A stretch of DNA of 64,000 nucleotides, from the NCBI RefSeq assembly GCF_042432825.1, contig NZ_JBHLWN010000022.1:1-64000 (forward strand), given 5' to 3'. Within the stretch, counting starts at the first letter, position 1, and each line of letters begins with the position of its first letter. The translations under genes and the position numbers were made by a program. Below the pieces are notes generated by a model. That model worked only from the letters and a program-made list of their open reading frames with translations, had not been told where the DNA came from and ran no database searches. The stretch is from Gordoniibacillus chartarius (lineage in GTDB: Bacteria > Bacillota > Bacilli > Paenibacillales > NBRC-103111). Positions 17,842 through 27,222 of this stretch are shown piece after piece.

Positions 17842-18714
17842 ATGCCGAACCGTAAAATGCTGTGGCTATTCATACTGCCGGGCTTGCTGCTGTATGCCGT
17901 GTTGTTCGTCTATCCGACATTGTCGGGTCTGATGTACTCTTTCACCGATTGGGACGGCGTCTCGCCGTCCTTCCGCTATGTCGGCGCCGACAATTACCGC
18001 AAGACGCTGGAAAGCATCGTCTTCCGCAAGGCATTTGCGAACAACGTCAAGTTCATGCTGACCGTCGTAATCGCGCAGACGGCCGTTTCGCTGGGGCTGG
18101 CGCTGCTGCTCGTCAAGAATACGAAGGTGAATGTGGCGCTGCGGACGCTGTATTTTTTCCCGGCGATCCTGTCCTCGGTTGCGGTGGGGCTGATCTGGGC
18201 GTTCATCTATGACCCGACGATCGGCGCGCTGAACGGGGTGCTGCAGGGGGCCGGACTCGACAGCTTGGCGCGGAACTGGCTGGGCGACGCCGGGCTGGCG
18301 ATTTATTCCATTGCCGCCGTACAGGTGTGGGCTCATGCCGGGCAGATGATGATCGTGTTCGTAGCCGGCCTGCATGCGATACCTGCGGAGCTCTACGAGG
18401 CCGCCCGGATCGACGGCGCCGGGCGCCTGCAGACCTTCCTGCGCGTAACATGGCCGCTGCTCGCGCCCTCGGCGACCATTGTCGTCGCATATACGACGAT
18501 CCAGTCGTTCAAAGCGTTTGATTTGGTATTCGCGATGACCGACGGTGGGCCGAACTACGCTACGGAAATTTTGACGACGTATATTTACCATGTGGCGTTC
18601 GCCAATTATTCGTTCGGCATGGCGTCCGCGGGGTCGATGCTGTTCCTGCTGCTGGTCGGCGGCTTGACCTTCCTCCAGTTCAAGGCGCTGCGTGCGGAAC
18701 GGGTGTCGTATTAA
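17842..18714 (+). CDS. ABC transporter permease, MalF/UgpA type
   Basis: Inner-membrane permease of 290 residues with six predicted helices. The cytoplasmic EAA loop near residues 182-204 (EAARIDGAGRLQTFLRVTWP) docks the ATPase. It starts three bases after the binding-protein stop. No ATPase gene lies in the operon; as in many Bacillales sugar importers, a shared MsmX/MsmK-type ATPase encoded elsewhere probably energises it. Confidence 0.93.
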   Translation: MPNRKMLWLFILPGLLLYAVLFVYPTLSGLMYSFTDWDGVSPSFRYVGADNYRKTLESIVFRKAFANNVKFMLTVVIAQTAVSLGLALLLVKNTKVNVALRTLYFFPAILSSVAVGLIWAFIYDPTIGALNGVLQGAGLDSLARNWLGDAGLAIYSIAAVQVWAHAGQMMIVFVAGLHAIPAELYEAARIDGAGRLQTFLRVTWPLLAPSATIVVAYTTIQSFKAFDLVFAMTDGGPNYATEILTTYIYHVAFANYSFGMASAGSMLFLLLVGGLTFLQFKALRAERVSY

Positions 18715-18726
18715 GGGGGGCCTCTC

Positions 18727-19542
18727 ATGTTCGTGAAAATCATAGGGAAACTTACGCTGCTTCTCTATGCGCTGCTGATCGCCGGGCCGCTCTATGTGGT
18801 GGGGGTATCGATCTTCAAGCAGGGAAACGGGTTGTTTGCCGACCCGCTCGGGTGGCCGAAGCCCTGGACGTTGGAAAACGTAACGGCCATCTTCGGAGAG
18901 CAGCCGATGGGACGATACTTCCTCAACAGCGCAGGGGTTACGCTGGCAACTGTGGCGCTTGAGCTGCTGCTGAGCAGCTTGATCGCTTACGCGATCGTGC
19001 GGCTCGGCGGCAGGAGCGGACCGGCGCTGTTTGCCTTGTTCGCGGCCGGATTGATCGTGCCGTCGCAGGTGAGTATGCTGCCGATTTATGCACTGGCGCA
19101 TAAGCTCGGGTTTTCCGATCAGCTGGGCGGGCTCGTTCTGGTGTCCGCAGCGATGCTGATGCCGGTGTCCGTGTTTATGCTGACCGGATTCATGCGATTG
19201 ATTGGCAGAGACATTCTGGAGGCGGCTTCGACAGACGGAGCGGGGGAGTGGACGATGTATTGGCGCATGGCCGTGCCGCTCGCGGCGCCGTCTCTGGCGG
19301 CGACCGCAACGTTCCTGTTCGTGATTGTGTGGAACGATCTGTTGATGCCGATGCTGCTGATTAACGGCAAGTCGAAGCTGACGCTGCCGCTGGCCATCCT
19401 GCAGTTCCGCGGCGAGTACGTGACGAATTACCCGGTTCTGCTCACGGGCGTTGTGATGACGGCGCTGCCGATGACCTTGCTGTTCATGTTCTTGCAGCGA
19501 TTTTTTGTAGCGGGGCTTGCGGCGGGGTCGGTGAAAGGTTAG
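18727..19542 (+). CDS. ABC transporter permease, MalG/UgpE type
   Basis: Second permease of the importer, 271 residues and six helices, with the EAA loop reading EAASTDGAGEWTMYWRMAVP near residues 163-182. It starts 13 bases after the first permease behind AAGGGGGG, and is the last gene of the operon. A terminator follows at about 19.63 kb. Confidence 0.93.
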   Translation: MFVKIIGKLTLLLYALLIAGPLYVVGVSIFKQGNGLFADPLGWPKPWTLENVTAIFGEQPMGRYFLNSAGVTLATVALELLLSSLIAYAIVRLGGRSGPALFALFAAGLIVPSQVSMLPIYALAHKLGFSDQLGGLVLVSAAMLMPVSVFMLTGFMRLIGRDILEAASTDGAGEWTMYWRMAVPLAAPSLAATATFLFVIVWNDLLMPMLLINGKSKLTLPLAILQFRGEYVTNYPVLLTGVVMTALPMTLLFMFLQRFFVAGLAAGSVKG

Positions 19543-19628
19543 GCGGCTTTTACGTGCGGAAACGGGGGTCTGGACTCCCGGCGTGCGGTGACGGTTACAC
19601 GACGATGGTCAACCCCCGTGCGAACAGG

Positions 19629-19680
19629 GCCCGCAGCTCGCGATGCGCCGAAAGGTGCTCGCCAGTTGCGGGCTTTGTTT
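19629..19680 (+). terminator. terminator after the monooxygenase-ABC operon
   Basis: GCCCGCA pairs with TGCGGGC, followed by TTTGTTT. The loop between the arms is long and has some internal pairing. Confidence 0.6.
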
Positions 19681-20395
19681 GCATTTAACGAGACTTTATG
19701 AAGCTGAGTTTCATAAGCTGCCGGCTTCTATCTGCCGTTGCCTCATTTCCTCAGGCTGGGTCGTATGCTGACGGTGGTTGGACACGTTAGGCCGATGATT
19801 GGGGAGGGAGTTATGCCAGGTTTTCATGGTAGTCCAGTCTTTCTTGGCAGGTTCATGCGAAATAGCGGATCGGCGGGGACTTATTTTATCGAATGGGTCG
19901 ATCATCCCCGGAATAGCGGATCGGCAGACTCTTATTTACCTGCAAAACCGAGTAAACAGGGCATTGTGAGGCAACTCGGGAAAAATAAGACCTCACGGAT
20001 CCGCTAATTGATGATTCCGGTTGAAAACAAGCAAAATAACGCCTTGCCAGTCCTTAATTTTAGGTGTGTTGGGCAGGTGCGTCCCGATCCTTCCATAATT
20101 TTGGAGTATCGGTCATTGCGATCAAGTCGTTTCGTGCGCTAGTCATCGTGCACTTTCCAGCGATGTGAATGTAGAGCGGGAAAATGATGCTCATATTTTC
20201 CAAAAACATGAGGAGAAAGGCACCACTTGGGCAAAATAAGTTACCGGCGTTCCACATGCCAGGCTAGAAAGGCTCAATCTGATCCGTTGCATATCTACCG
20301 CCTATTACCAGTACAGTTTGGCGTGCAGGGAGCTTGCCCGGCGAGCCGGCTGCCGCTTCTCAATAGAGCTATGCGAACATTTCATAAGTTACTTG
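19681..20395. other. long intergenic region with repeats and no supported gene
   Basis: More than 700 bases without a credible gene. The first half holds three copies of a TAGCGGATC repeat (separate entry). The rest contains only short open frames without ribosome binding sites. A minus-strand frame near 20060-20257 and a plus-strand frame near 20280-20390 have protein-like composition and may be scraps of decayed genes, but I cannot name them. Confidence 0.45.
19861..20006. repeat. three copies of a TAGCGGATC...CTTATTT repeat
   Basis: Two direct copies (19861-19887 and 19912-19938) start AATAGCGGATCGGC and end in CTTATTT. A third, inverted copy at 19981-20006 reads TAGCGGATCC and ends CTTATTTTT on the minus strand. 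Outer copies in opposite orientation could fold into a large hairpin. They look like a dispersed intergenic repeat family. Confidence 0.7.
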
Positions 20396-20404
20396 TGATA
20401 TAAT
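20396..20404 (+). promoter_or_regulatory. extended -10 promoter of the pirin operon
   Basis: TGATATAAT gives a perfect TATAAT with the TGn extension 33 bases upstream of the pirin start codon. No good -35 is visible, as is common with extended -10 promoters. Confidence 0.55.
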
Positions 20405-20436
20405 AGTAGCAATATGTCCATAGGAGGCGATGACCG

Positions 20437-21162
20437 ATGATTCAAGTGTATCCTGCCGCTTCGCGGCATTCGTTCGATCACGGCTGGTTAAGAGGCAGCC
20501 ACAGCTTCTCGTTTGGAGAGTATTTTGACGAAAATAATACGGCGTTCGGACCGATGCGGGTATGCAACGACGATACGATCGCACCGGGCAAGGGATTTGG
20601 GGCGCATCCGCACAGCGATATGGAGATTTTGTCTATCGTCCTGGAGGGGCAGCTCCGGCATGAGGACAGCCTCGGCAACGTGATGGTAACGTCGTTCGGC
20701 GAAGTGCAGCGCATGTCGGCCGGCACCGGCGTCGTCCATACGGAGCATAACCCGTCGGAGACGGAGGAAGTGACGCTGCTGCAGCTATGGTTCGCTCCCG
20801 AGCGCCGCGGACTTGAGCCGTCTTATGAGGCTACGCGGTTCGATACGAATGGCTTGTACGGACAGCTGCTGCCGGTGGCATCGCAGGATGCGGTCCCGGG
20901 CAGCGTAGCGAAGCTCCATCAAGACATGACCGTATATTTGAGCAAATTGAAGGCCGGGGAGTCGATCACGTTCCAACAAGCTGCCGGAAGACGTGTGTTT
21001 GTGTTTGTCATCGACGGCGAGCTGGAGGTACATCGTGCAGCGGGAACAGCGGAGACACTGCAGACCAGGGATTCGGCGCGGATCGTAGATGAACCGGTGC
21101 TAAAGCTAAGTGCGGATGCAGGTGTCGATGAGACGTTCTTCATGCTCATCGATTTACCGTAA
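20437..21162 (+). CDS. pirin family protein (YhhW-like)
   Basis: Bicupin of 241 residues. The N-terminal cupin carries the pirin metal ligands, a GAHPHSDMEIL motif near residues 56-66 and HTEHN near 101-105. The region SHSFSFGEYFD is a hallmark of the family. Some members have quercetin 2,3-dioxygenase activity in vitro; the physiological role is generally unknown. The start follows TAGGAGGCG. It is followed 15 bases later by a small gene in the same direction. Confidence 0.92.
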   Translation: MIQVYPAASRHSFDHGWLRGSHSFSFGEYFDENNTAFGPMRVCNDDTIAPGKGFGAHPHSDMEILSIVLEGQLRHEDSLGNVMVTSFGEVQRMSAGTGVVHTEHNPSETEEVTLLQLWFAPERRGLEPSYEATRFDTNGLYGQLLPVASQDAVPGSVAKLHQDMTVYLSKLKAGESITFQQAAGRRVFVFVIDGELEVHRAAGTAETLQTRDSARIVDEPVLKLSADAGVDETFFMLIDLP

Positions 21163-21177
21163 AGAGGAGGGAAGAGG

Positions 21178-21513
21178 ATGCCAAGATTGCTGATCAAGCA
21201 TGCCGTCGGCGGACGTACGTTTATCGATTCCGGCAAGCAGCCGGGGGTGGCGTATGTTCTTGAGCCGGCCGATGGCTCCAAATGGCTGATAGAGGTTCGT
21301 GTTGCGCCGGAATTGGAGGAACAGGTGGCGGAGCTGCTGCGCTGGAAGGATGAGCTGAACGTATTCATCTTTCATACGCTGCAAGACGGACGCCAAGAGA
21401 AGGTGTGGTACTACACCGGCAACGGCGGCATCAGCTATGATGAAGCCGACCGCTTGCTGCGGGTAATAAGTACGCGCGAGCTCCGGTACTTGCCCTCGGA
21501 GTATTGGGAGTAG
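21178..21513 (+). CDS. hypothetical protein
   Basis: A 111-residue soluble protein with a strong ribosome binding site (AAAGAGGAGGG) that I do not recognise. It has an alternating strand/helix pattern and conserved-looking aromatic residues (WYYTGNGGISYDEADRLLR) but no signal or membrane segment. It probably forms an operon with pirin. Confidence 0.75.
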   Translation: MPRLLIKHAVGGRTFIDSGKQPGVAYVLEPADGSKWLIEVRVAPELEEQVAELLRWKDELNVFIFHTLQDGRQEKVWYYTGNGGISYDEADRLLRVISTRELRYLPSEYWE

Positions 21514-21698
21514 CAATGGATTCAGGCAGCCTGCTCCACAGGAACGCCGTTACACGATGGCCCATAAGTTCGGACTGTATACGCAACCCGCCGGAAAGTC
21601 CGGGAAAGCAGCTCCAACTCCCCGCAGTCTTCGGCCGAGCCCAAGCCCCTGCAAGCCATAGCCTTCCGGAGACGAGACGGCACACCGTTTGATGTCGT

Positions 21699-21721
21699 CA
21701 GGTGCGGGCCCCCCGCACCTG
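21699..21721 (-). terminator. GC-rich hairpin after the GGDEF/EAL gene
   Basis: CAGGTGCGGG and CCCGCACCTG form a perfect ten-base stem just beyond the stop codon of the minus-strand gene. There is no T run, so termination is only possible. Confidence 0.4.
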
Positions 21722-21737
21722 ATCTTCCAACCGTTCC

Positions 21738-24149
21738 TTATCCGGCAGCCGTACCGCTTCCCAGAACGAATCTTTCGAATTCCGCGACCGGCAGCGGACG
21801 GCTGACAAGGTAGCCCTGCACGACGCCGCAGCCGAGCGCTTGCAGCCGGTTCCATTGCTCCCGCGATTCGACGCCTTCACAGACGACGTCCATATGCAGG
21901 CCGCGGGCTAAGCCCAGCATCGCCTTAAGCACGGTTTCGCTCTGATCCTGCTGCCCGATCGAGCTGATGAACGAACGGTCCAGCTTCATCGTCGTGAACG
22001 GGAAGCGATGCAGGGCGCTGAGCGAGGAGTAGCCGGTGCCGAAATCGTCGATGGCCAGGTGGACGCCGAGCTCGCGCACGCCGCGGCACACCTCCAGCGC
22101 TAGGCCGTTATCATGAATGGCGATGCCTTCGGTGACCTCCAGGCACAGCTTGTCCGGAGGAAAGCCGGTTTCCGCCAGCACCTCCGCCAGCTTCTCCACG
22201 AACCCTCCGGCCAGCACTTGCTTTGGAGACAAATTCACCGACAGGACAAGATCCTGCATCCCGAGCGAACGCCATCGCTGCCAATGGCTAAGGGCGGTCC
22301 GGAGCACCCAATCGCCCATAGGTACGATCAATCCGGTTTCCTCCGAGAGGGGAATGAATTCCCCGGGGGCGACCATCCCGCGAACCGGGTGCATCCAACG
22401 GATGAGCGCTTCGGCCCCGACGATCACACCCGTGCTCATGTTAACCTGAGGCTGATAATACAGCAGGAATTCCCCGCGCTCCAAAGCATGCCGCAAACCG
22501 TTCACCACATTTAAACTGTGCTCGTTCGATTCATTCCATTCGGCCGAGAATCGCGAGTATGTATTGCGCCCGGCCTGCTTGGATACATACATGGCCGTAT
22601 CCGCGTGGCGCAGCAGCTCCGCGGGAGTCCGGCCGTCGGCCGGGGCGATGCTGATGCCGATGCTTACGGTTATGTAATACTCTTTTCCCTCCAAAGGGAT
22701 CGGTGCCTGGAGCGCCTCCATTAGCCGGCCGGCGGCTTGGAGCGCCGTTTCCTCTGTAGGAATGGCAGGAAGCAGAATGGCAAATTCGTCTCCGCCAAGC
22801 CGGGCAATTGTAGCCTGAACGTCGCAGCAGCTGCGCAGCTTCTCGGCGATCGCCATCAGCAGCGAATCCCCCGCCGCATGACCGAGGGTGTCGTTAATCA
22901 GCTTAAAGCGGTCCAAATCGAGCAGCAGTACGGCGGCCATCCGCTCTCCATCCTTCCGGTCCAGCTCGCGAATCGCCTGCTCCATCCGTTCATGGAACAA
23001 ATGGCGGTTCGCCAGATCGGTCAGATCGTCGTGATAGGCCATGTGGCGCATGAGCAGCTCGCTGCGCTTGCGTTCCGTAATATTGCGCAGAATGACGTAC
23101 TGCAGGATTTCATCGTTCAGTACAAGGTAGTCGCTCTCCGCTTCCGTAATCAGAGCCTGTCCGTCCGGGCCGAGGAAGGCGAGCTCCTCGCGGAGCGGCT
23201 CAAGCTCCCGGAAACGCTTGTAATACTTCTGCCGGAAAGGCTCCTGATCGGCCTCCATCAGGAATTGATCGATGAAGGCCCCCTCCAGGTGCTGATCCGA
23301 TAAGGAAATCATGCGTTCAAAGGCCGGATTCGCTTCCACGACGCGGGCATGGCGGTCCAGCAGCACGATGCCGTGCTTGGAGAGCCGGAACAAAATTTGA
23401 TACTTTCGCTCGGGCGAAGGGAGCAGGTTTAATTTGACAATGGCATAACGGATACAGAACGCCCAGACGAGGACGCCGTATTGCGGGATGAGCCGCGGCG
23501 GCACCTTGCCATGCCAATCGAATATGTACTCGGGAAGCGTAGAGTAGGCGACCAGCACGAGGAACGTTGCCAGCATTCCGACAAAAAGCGGCGTATATTT
23601 CCGGCGCTCGGCCTTAACCAGCTTGAAGTACTGCCCGAATCGCCGGCGTGCGAAAAACAGCAAGGCGGAGCAAAGCACGACCGCATAAAGGAGCGTCGCT
23701 TTCAGCAGGATGTCGAAGGCAGGGCTGAGCTCCTCATCCCGGTAACGGCCGTTATAATTATATTCAAGGATGAACACGTCGGGCAGAAGGGTTAACGCCG
23801 TATAAGCTGCGAGAGGGATGGCGGCAAGCACGAGCGTCCAGCCGTTATGAAACCGAAGCACGGACAGCCGAATAAAGAAGTAAATGCTTGACGATACGGC
23901 CAGGAAGGCGCCTCCGAATTTGACGAACAAGCTGATGGAGCTCATGTACTCGCCCGGAACCGTGGCGATCAACCATTCGCCCAAAAATATCGTGCTGCAG
24001 CAGATCAATTGAATGGCAGCGGTGCGATTCAGCAATTGCCTCGGGTTGCGGAAATACACTTCGGCGGCGACGTATAATACCATGAGGAAAGGAATCAAAC
24101 AGAGCAGCAGCGGTATGACCAAGCTATTCCAAAGAACTGTATTCAAAAG
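21738..24149 (-). CDS. membrane-bound PAS-GGDEF-EAL protein (c-di-GMP turnover)
   Basis: About 800 residues. The N-terminal part (to about residue 250) has seven to eight membrane helices resembling the seven-helix input domain of some sensor kinases. A PAS domain, a diguanylate cyclase domain with intact RLGGDEF, and an EAL phosphodiesterase domain follow. The EAL domain keeps EALIRW, the NLSPKQ and LEVTEG segments, and DDFGTGYSS, so both domains look catalytically competent. A TTG at 24149 lies nine bases after GGGAGA and is the best start; in-frame ATGs at 24173 and 24257 lack a ribosome binding site. It is divergent from the glyS leader. The net direction of c-di-GMP change cannot be predicted. 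Confidence 0.9.
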   Translation of the reverse strand, partial: LLNTVLWNSLVIPLLLCLIPFLMVLYVAAEVYFRNPRQLLNRTAAIQLICCSTIFLGEWLIATVPGEYMSSISLFVKFGGAFLAVSSSIYFFIRLSVLRFHNGWTLVLAAIPLAAYTALTLLPDVFILEYNYNGRYRDEELSPAFDILLKATLLYAVVLCSALLFFARRRFGQYFKLVKAERRKYTPLFVGMLATFLVLVAYSTLPEYIFDWHGKVPPRLIPQYGVLVWAFCIRYAIVKLNLLPSPERKYQILFRLSKHGIVLLDRHARVVEANPAFERMISLSDQHLEGAFIDQFLMEADQEPFRQKYYKRFRELEPLREELAFLGPDGQALITEAESDYLVLNDEILQYVILRNITERKRSELLMRHMAYHDDLTDLANRHLFHERMEQAIRELDRKDGERMAAVLLLDLDRFKLINDTLGHAAGDSLLMAIAEKLRSCCDVQATIARLGGDEFAILLPAIPTEETALQAAGRLMEALQAPIPLEGKEYYITVSIGISIAPADGRTPAELLRHADTAMYVSKQAGRNTYSRFSAEWNESNEHSLNVVNGLRHALERGEFLLYYQPQVNMSTGVIVGAEALIRWMHPVRGMVAPGEFIPLSEETGLIVPMGDWVLRTALSHWQRWRSLGMQDLVLSVNLSPKQVLAGGFVEKLAEVLAETGFPPDKLCLEVTEGIAIHDNGLALEVCRGVRELGVHLAIDDFGTGYSSLSALHRFPFTTMKLDRSFISSIGQQDQSETVLKAMLGLARGLHMDVVCEGVESREQWNRLQALGCGVVQGYLVSRPLPVAEFERFVLGSGTAAG

Positions 24150-24229
24150 GGACACTCTCCCGATGTGCAACATATGTAAGCGATGCCGATAGCATTCGAC
24201 ATATTGAAATCGGTTTCCTTCTTGAAAAG

Positions 24230-24258
24230 TTGCAATATGGCTAAAGTTTCTGTACACT
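24230..24258 (+). promoter_or_regulatory. promoter of the glyS T-box transcript
   Basis: TTGCAA (24230-24235) and TACACT (24253-24258) are separated by 17 bases and lie just upstream of the T-box leader. Confidence 0.6.
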
Positions 24259-24264
24259 GTTGGC

Positions 24265-24502
24265 AGTTGAATCTATTGCGGCAATGAAGGATGGAAGTAC
24301 TTGGCGTGCCTGCGTGCAGCGAACCGGGGACAGTGGAAGCCCGGGACGACAGGGGCCAGGGAAGAGGCGGTCCGGAGCGGCACAATCGAACGAAAAGCGG
24401 GTGCGCCGGAAGCGGTGCATCAACTAGGGTGGAACCGCGGGTGCGCATATCGCTCTCGTCCCTAGACAGGACCTGTCCTGTCCGGGGCGGGGGCGTTTTT
24501 AC
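24265..24502 (+). promoter_or_regulatory. T-box riboswitch leader (glycine)
   Basis: The highly conserved T-box sequence AGGGTGGAACCGCG lies at 24426-24439. It is followed by a terminator (about 24456-24500) whose left arm starts CGTCCCT and whose right arm runs GGGGCG into TTTTT. Pairing of the T-box sequence with the left arm of that terminator is the expected antiterminator. Uncharged tRNA-Gly should therefore allow readthrough into glyS. The upstream portion contains several GC-rich stems; a GGC near 24354 is a candidate specifier codon, but I cannot fold stem I with certainty. Confidence 0.92.
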
Positions 24503-24529
24503 TTTTGATATGAAGGAGAAGATGAGTAA

Positions 24530-25915
24530 ATGAGCGTTACGATGGATCAGGTTGTGGCATTGGCCAAGCACAGGGGCTTTATTTTCCCGGGGTCGGAGAT
24601 TTACGGCGGTCTGGCCAACACGTGGGACTACGGTCCGCTGGGCGTGGAGCTGAAGAACAACGTCAAGCGCGCTTGGTGGAAAAAGTTCATCCAGGAGTCG
24701 CCGTACAACGTCGGGTTGGACGCGGCGATTTTGATGAATCCGCAGGCGTGGGTCGCTTCGGGGCATGTGGGCAATTTTAACGATCCGATGGTGGACTGCA
24801 AGCAGTGTAAAGCACGCCACCGCGCCGACAAAATCATTGAGAACGCCCTCGACGCGAAAGGCATCGAGATGGTCGTGGATGGCCTGTCGTTCGAGCAGAT
24901 GGGCGAGCTGATGAAGGAGCACCACATCGTATGTCCGGATTGCGGCGCATTCGATTGGACCGACATCCGCCAGTTCAACCTGATGTTCAAGACGTTCCAG
25001 GGCGTGACCGAGTCTTCGGCGAACACCGTGTATCTGCGTCCGGAGACGGCGCAGGGCATCTTTGTCAACTTCAAGAATGTGCAGCGCACGATGCGCAAGA
25101 AGCTGCCGTTCGGTATCGGTCAGATCGGCAAGAGCTTCCGCAACGAAATTACGCCGGGCAACTTCACGTTCCGCACGCGCGAGTTCGAGCAGATGGAGCT
25201 GGAATTCTTCTGCAAGCCGGGCGAGGATCTGCAATGGTTCGAGTACTGGCGCGGCGTGTGCCGCGACTGGCTGCTGTCGCTCGGCATCAAGGAAGCGTCG
25301 ATTCGTCTGCGCGACCACTCCGACGACGAGCTGTCTCACTACTCCAACGCGACGACGGACATCGAGTACCGCTTCCCGTTCGGCTGGGGCGAGCTGTGGG
25401 GCATCGCGGACCGCACCGACTACGACCTGAAGCAGCATATGCAGCACTCGGGCGAAGACTTCAACTACGTCGATCAAGACAACGGTAATGAAAAATATAT
25501 CCCTTACTGCATCGAGCCGTCGCTCGGAGCAGACCGCGTCACGCTGGCGTTCCTGATCGACGCCTACGAGGAGCAGCAGCTGGAGGGCGACGACAGCCGC
25601 ACGGTGCTGCATTTCCACCCGGCGCTGGCGCCGGTGAAGGCGGCGGTGTTCCCGCTGTCGAAGAAGCTGGCCGAGGGCGCTCAGGCGATCTTTGCGGATT
25701 TGGCGAAGCACTTCGTCGTCGACTACGACGACGCGGGCTCGATCGGCAAGCGGTACCGCCGCCACGACGAGATCGGCACGCCGTTCTGCATCACGTACGA
25801 CTTCGAGAGCGAGCAGGACGGCCAAGTAACCGTGCGCGACCGCGATACGATGGAGCAGACGCGCATGCCGATCGCTGAGCTGAAGGCGTTCATCGAGAGC
25901 AAGATTCAGTTTTAA
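24530..25915 (+). CDS. glyS: glycyl-tRNA synthetase, single-chain alpha2 type
   Basis: Class II synthetase that charges tRNA-Gly, 461 residues, of the eukaryote/archaeal-like dimeric type rather than the split alpha/beta form. Visible features are the N-terminal [20 protein letters not shown] motif, two Cys pairs (CKQC and CPDC) that form a probable zinc site in the insertion domain, and the active-site segments [10 protein letters not shown] and [17 protein letters not shown]. The C-terminal anticodon-binding domain starts near residue 365. The start follows AAGGAGAAG. Expression is controlled by the T-box leader just upstream, and a terminator follows the stop. Confidence 0.97.
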   Translation: MSVTMDQVVALAKHRGFIFPGSEIYGGLANTWDYGPLGVELKNNVKRAWWKKFIQESPYNVGLDAAILMNPQAWVASGHVGNFNDPMVDCKQCKARHRADKIIENALDAKGIEMVVDGLSFEQMGELMKEHHIVCPDCGAFDWTDIRQFNLMFKTFQGVTESSANTVYLRPETAQGIFVNFKNVQRTMRKKLPFGIGQIGKSFRNEITPGNFTFRTREFEQMELEFFCKPGEDLQWFEYWRGVCRDWLLSLGIKEASIRLRDHSDDELSHYSNATTDIEYRFPFGWGELWGIADRTDYDLKQHMQHSGEDFNYVDQDNGNEKYIPYCIEPSLGADRVTLAFLIDAYEEQQLEGDDSRTVLHFHPALAPVKAAVFPLSKKLAEGAQAIFADLAKHFVVDYDDAGSIGKRYRRHDEIGTPFCITYDFESEQDGQVTVRDRDTMEQTRMPIAELKAFIESKIQF

Positions 25916-25930
25916 TAAGGTTTGGCGGGG

Positions 25931-25956
25931 CGGGGAGCGATCCCCGTCTTTTTTTT
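25931..25956 (+). terminator. Rho-independent terminator of glyS
   Basis: CGGGGA and TCCCCG flank a four-base loop, followed by a run of eight T after one C. Confidence 0.9.
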
Positions 25957-26234
25957 ACTGAAGAGATGTCGGCGCGGGGTGCGGAGCGGCGGGCGATGCG
26001 GCATTTTACGAGCTTAAGGTGTGGATCAATCAAGCGGTGCGGGAGTACCGGTGGGCCGCATGTACGACGAGCGAGGATGGGCGGACGATGACGGAGGCGG
26101 CGAAACAGCTGCTGATGATCGGACAGGCGGATCGGGTCCAAACAGACTATAATCGGTATAATGGAAAATTCCGGAACGAGGGTGCGCGACCTATGGTACC
26201 ATTAAAGTAAAAATGAGCGACTAGGAGGCTTCAC
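25957..26234. other. intergenic region with an unassigned open frame
   Basis: A plus-strand frame runs from about 25962 to 26210, with GTG at 26019 as its only plausible start and no ribosome binding site. Its predicted product (around WINQAVREYRWAACTTS) is not one I recognise. I treat it as non-coding or a gene remnant. Confidence 0.35.
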
Positions 26235-26606
26235 ATGCAAATATTTGTCGACCAGCAAGGCGATTCCAAAGTAGCGGTCATCGAAAGCTCCGATATTGTG
26301 ATCGGCGATGTGCAAGACGCGCTGGATTTGATGGCGTCGGTCCGGTATACGTCCGGGTGCGACAAAATCCTGCTCGATAAATCGTGCGTGACGGAGCAGT
26401 TTTTCGATCTGAAGACGAAATTGGCGGGAGAAATACTCCAGAAATATACGAACTACCACGTGAAGCTCGCGATTGTCGGGGATTTCGATCAGTACGATAG
26501 CAAGAGCTTGAGAGATTTTATTTATGAATCGAACAAGGGGACGCAAGTGTTCTTCCTCAAGGATCGGCAGGCTGCGCTTGAAGCGCTTCATCGGGCGGGG
26601 GCGTAA
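26235..26606 (+). CDS. DUF4180 domain-containing protein
   Basis: Small soluble alpha/beta protein of 123 residues. The segments LLDKSCVTEQFFDL, YHVKLAIVGDF and DFIYESNKG are typical of DUF4180. Its function is unknown. It starts behind ACTAGGAGGC and ends before a strong bidirectional hairpin. Confidence 0.85.
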   Translation: MQIFVDQQGDSKVAVIESSDIVIGDVQDALDLMASVRYTSGCDKILLDKSCVTEQFFDLKTKLAGEILQKYTNYHVKLAIVGDFDQYDSKSLRDFIYESNKGTQVFFLKDRQAALEALHRAGA

Positions 26607-26637
26607 TCCCGCCTGCCGCATGAAAGCCGCCCAAGGC

Positions 26638-26677
26638 AAGAAGGCATCCAGCGCCGTATCAGGGCCGATGCCTTCTT
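26638..26677. terminator. bidirectional terminator between the DUF4180 and DUF1801 genes
   Basis: AAGAAGGCATC and GATGCCTTCTT form a perfect 11-base stem between two convergent genes; both strands end in a TTCTT-type tract. Confidence 0.75.
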
Positions 26678-26696
26678 GACGGTTATGCAGCTCAGT

Positions 26697-27038
26697 TTAC
26701 AGTGCGCCGGAAGCTTGGCGAACCCACGACACCAGCTGCCCGGCATCGAAGGAATCTCCCTTGCGCAGCTTCAGCGTTTTGCGTTCCGGGGGACCGTCGA
26801 ACATGCCCTCGGGGAGCTCCAATCCGGCCACCTGAAAGATCGTAAAGCTGACCGCATCCTTCGATGTGGAGATAACTGCGGCGTACTTGCCGTTCCTCAA
26901 AAAATGCGGCTTCTTATACTGCATACGTTCCTGTACATCCGAAACCGCTTGATGGACAACTTCGCGCAGGCCGGCGGACAGCTCTCTCTGCCACGATTCC
27001 TGCAATGATTCAATAAACTCGGTTACTTCCGCATTCAT
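26697..27038 (-). CDS. DUF1801 domain-containing protein
   Basis: Protein of 113 residues with the YdhG-like fold of DUF1801: a helical N-terminus, then MQYKKPHFLRNGKYAAVIS and a C-terminal LRKGDSFDAGQLVSWVRQA helix. Members have no firm function. I start it at the ATG at 27038, preceded by AAAGGAG, discarding a longer frame. It lies downstream of a WYL regulator on the same strand. Confidence 0.8.
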   Translation of the reverse strand: MNAEVTEFIESLQESWQRELSAGLREVVHQAVSDVQERMQYKKPHFLRNGKYAAVISTSKDAVSFTIFQVAGLELPEGMFDGPPERKTLKLRKGDSFDAGQLVSWVRQASGAL

Positions 27039-27222
27039 TCTGCATTCGCTCCTTTGAATAGGCTTAGTTGATGCTGCAAAACGTTTTTCATGGCCTGAAG
27101 GCTGGTCACGCAAGAGGCTCCTATGCAAGCCGGCGGACCTCGGTCTACGGTGAGCATAACTGAGCATGATTGGCCCGGATTCCACATCGCTGCAAAAGAA
27201 ATTTTCGGCAGCGGCCCCAGCC

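Noticed and set aside
19861..20006. CRISPR array
   Set aside because: Only three repeats, one inverted, with unequal spacing and no cas genes.
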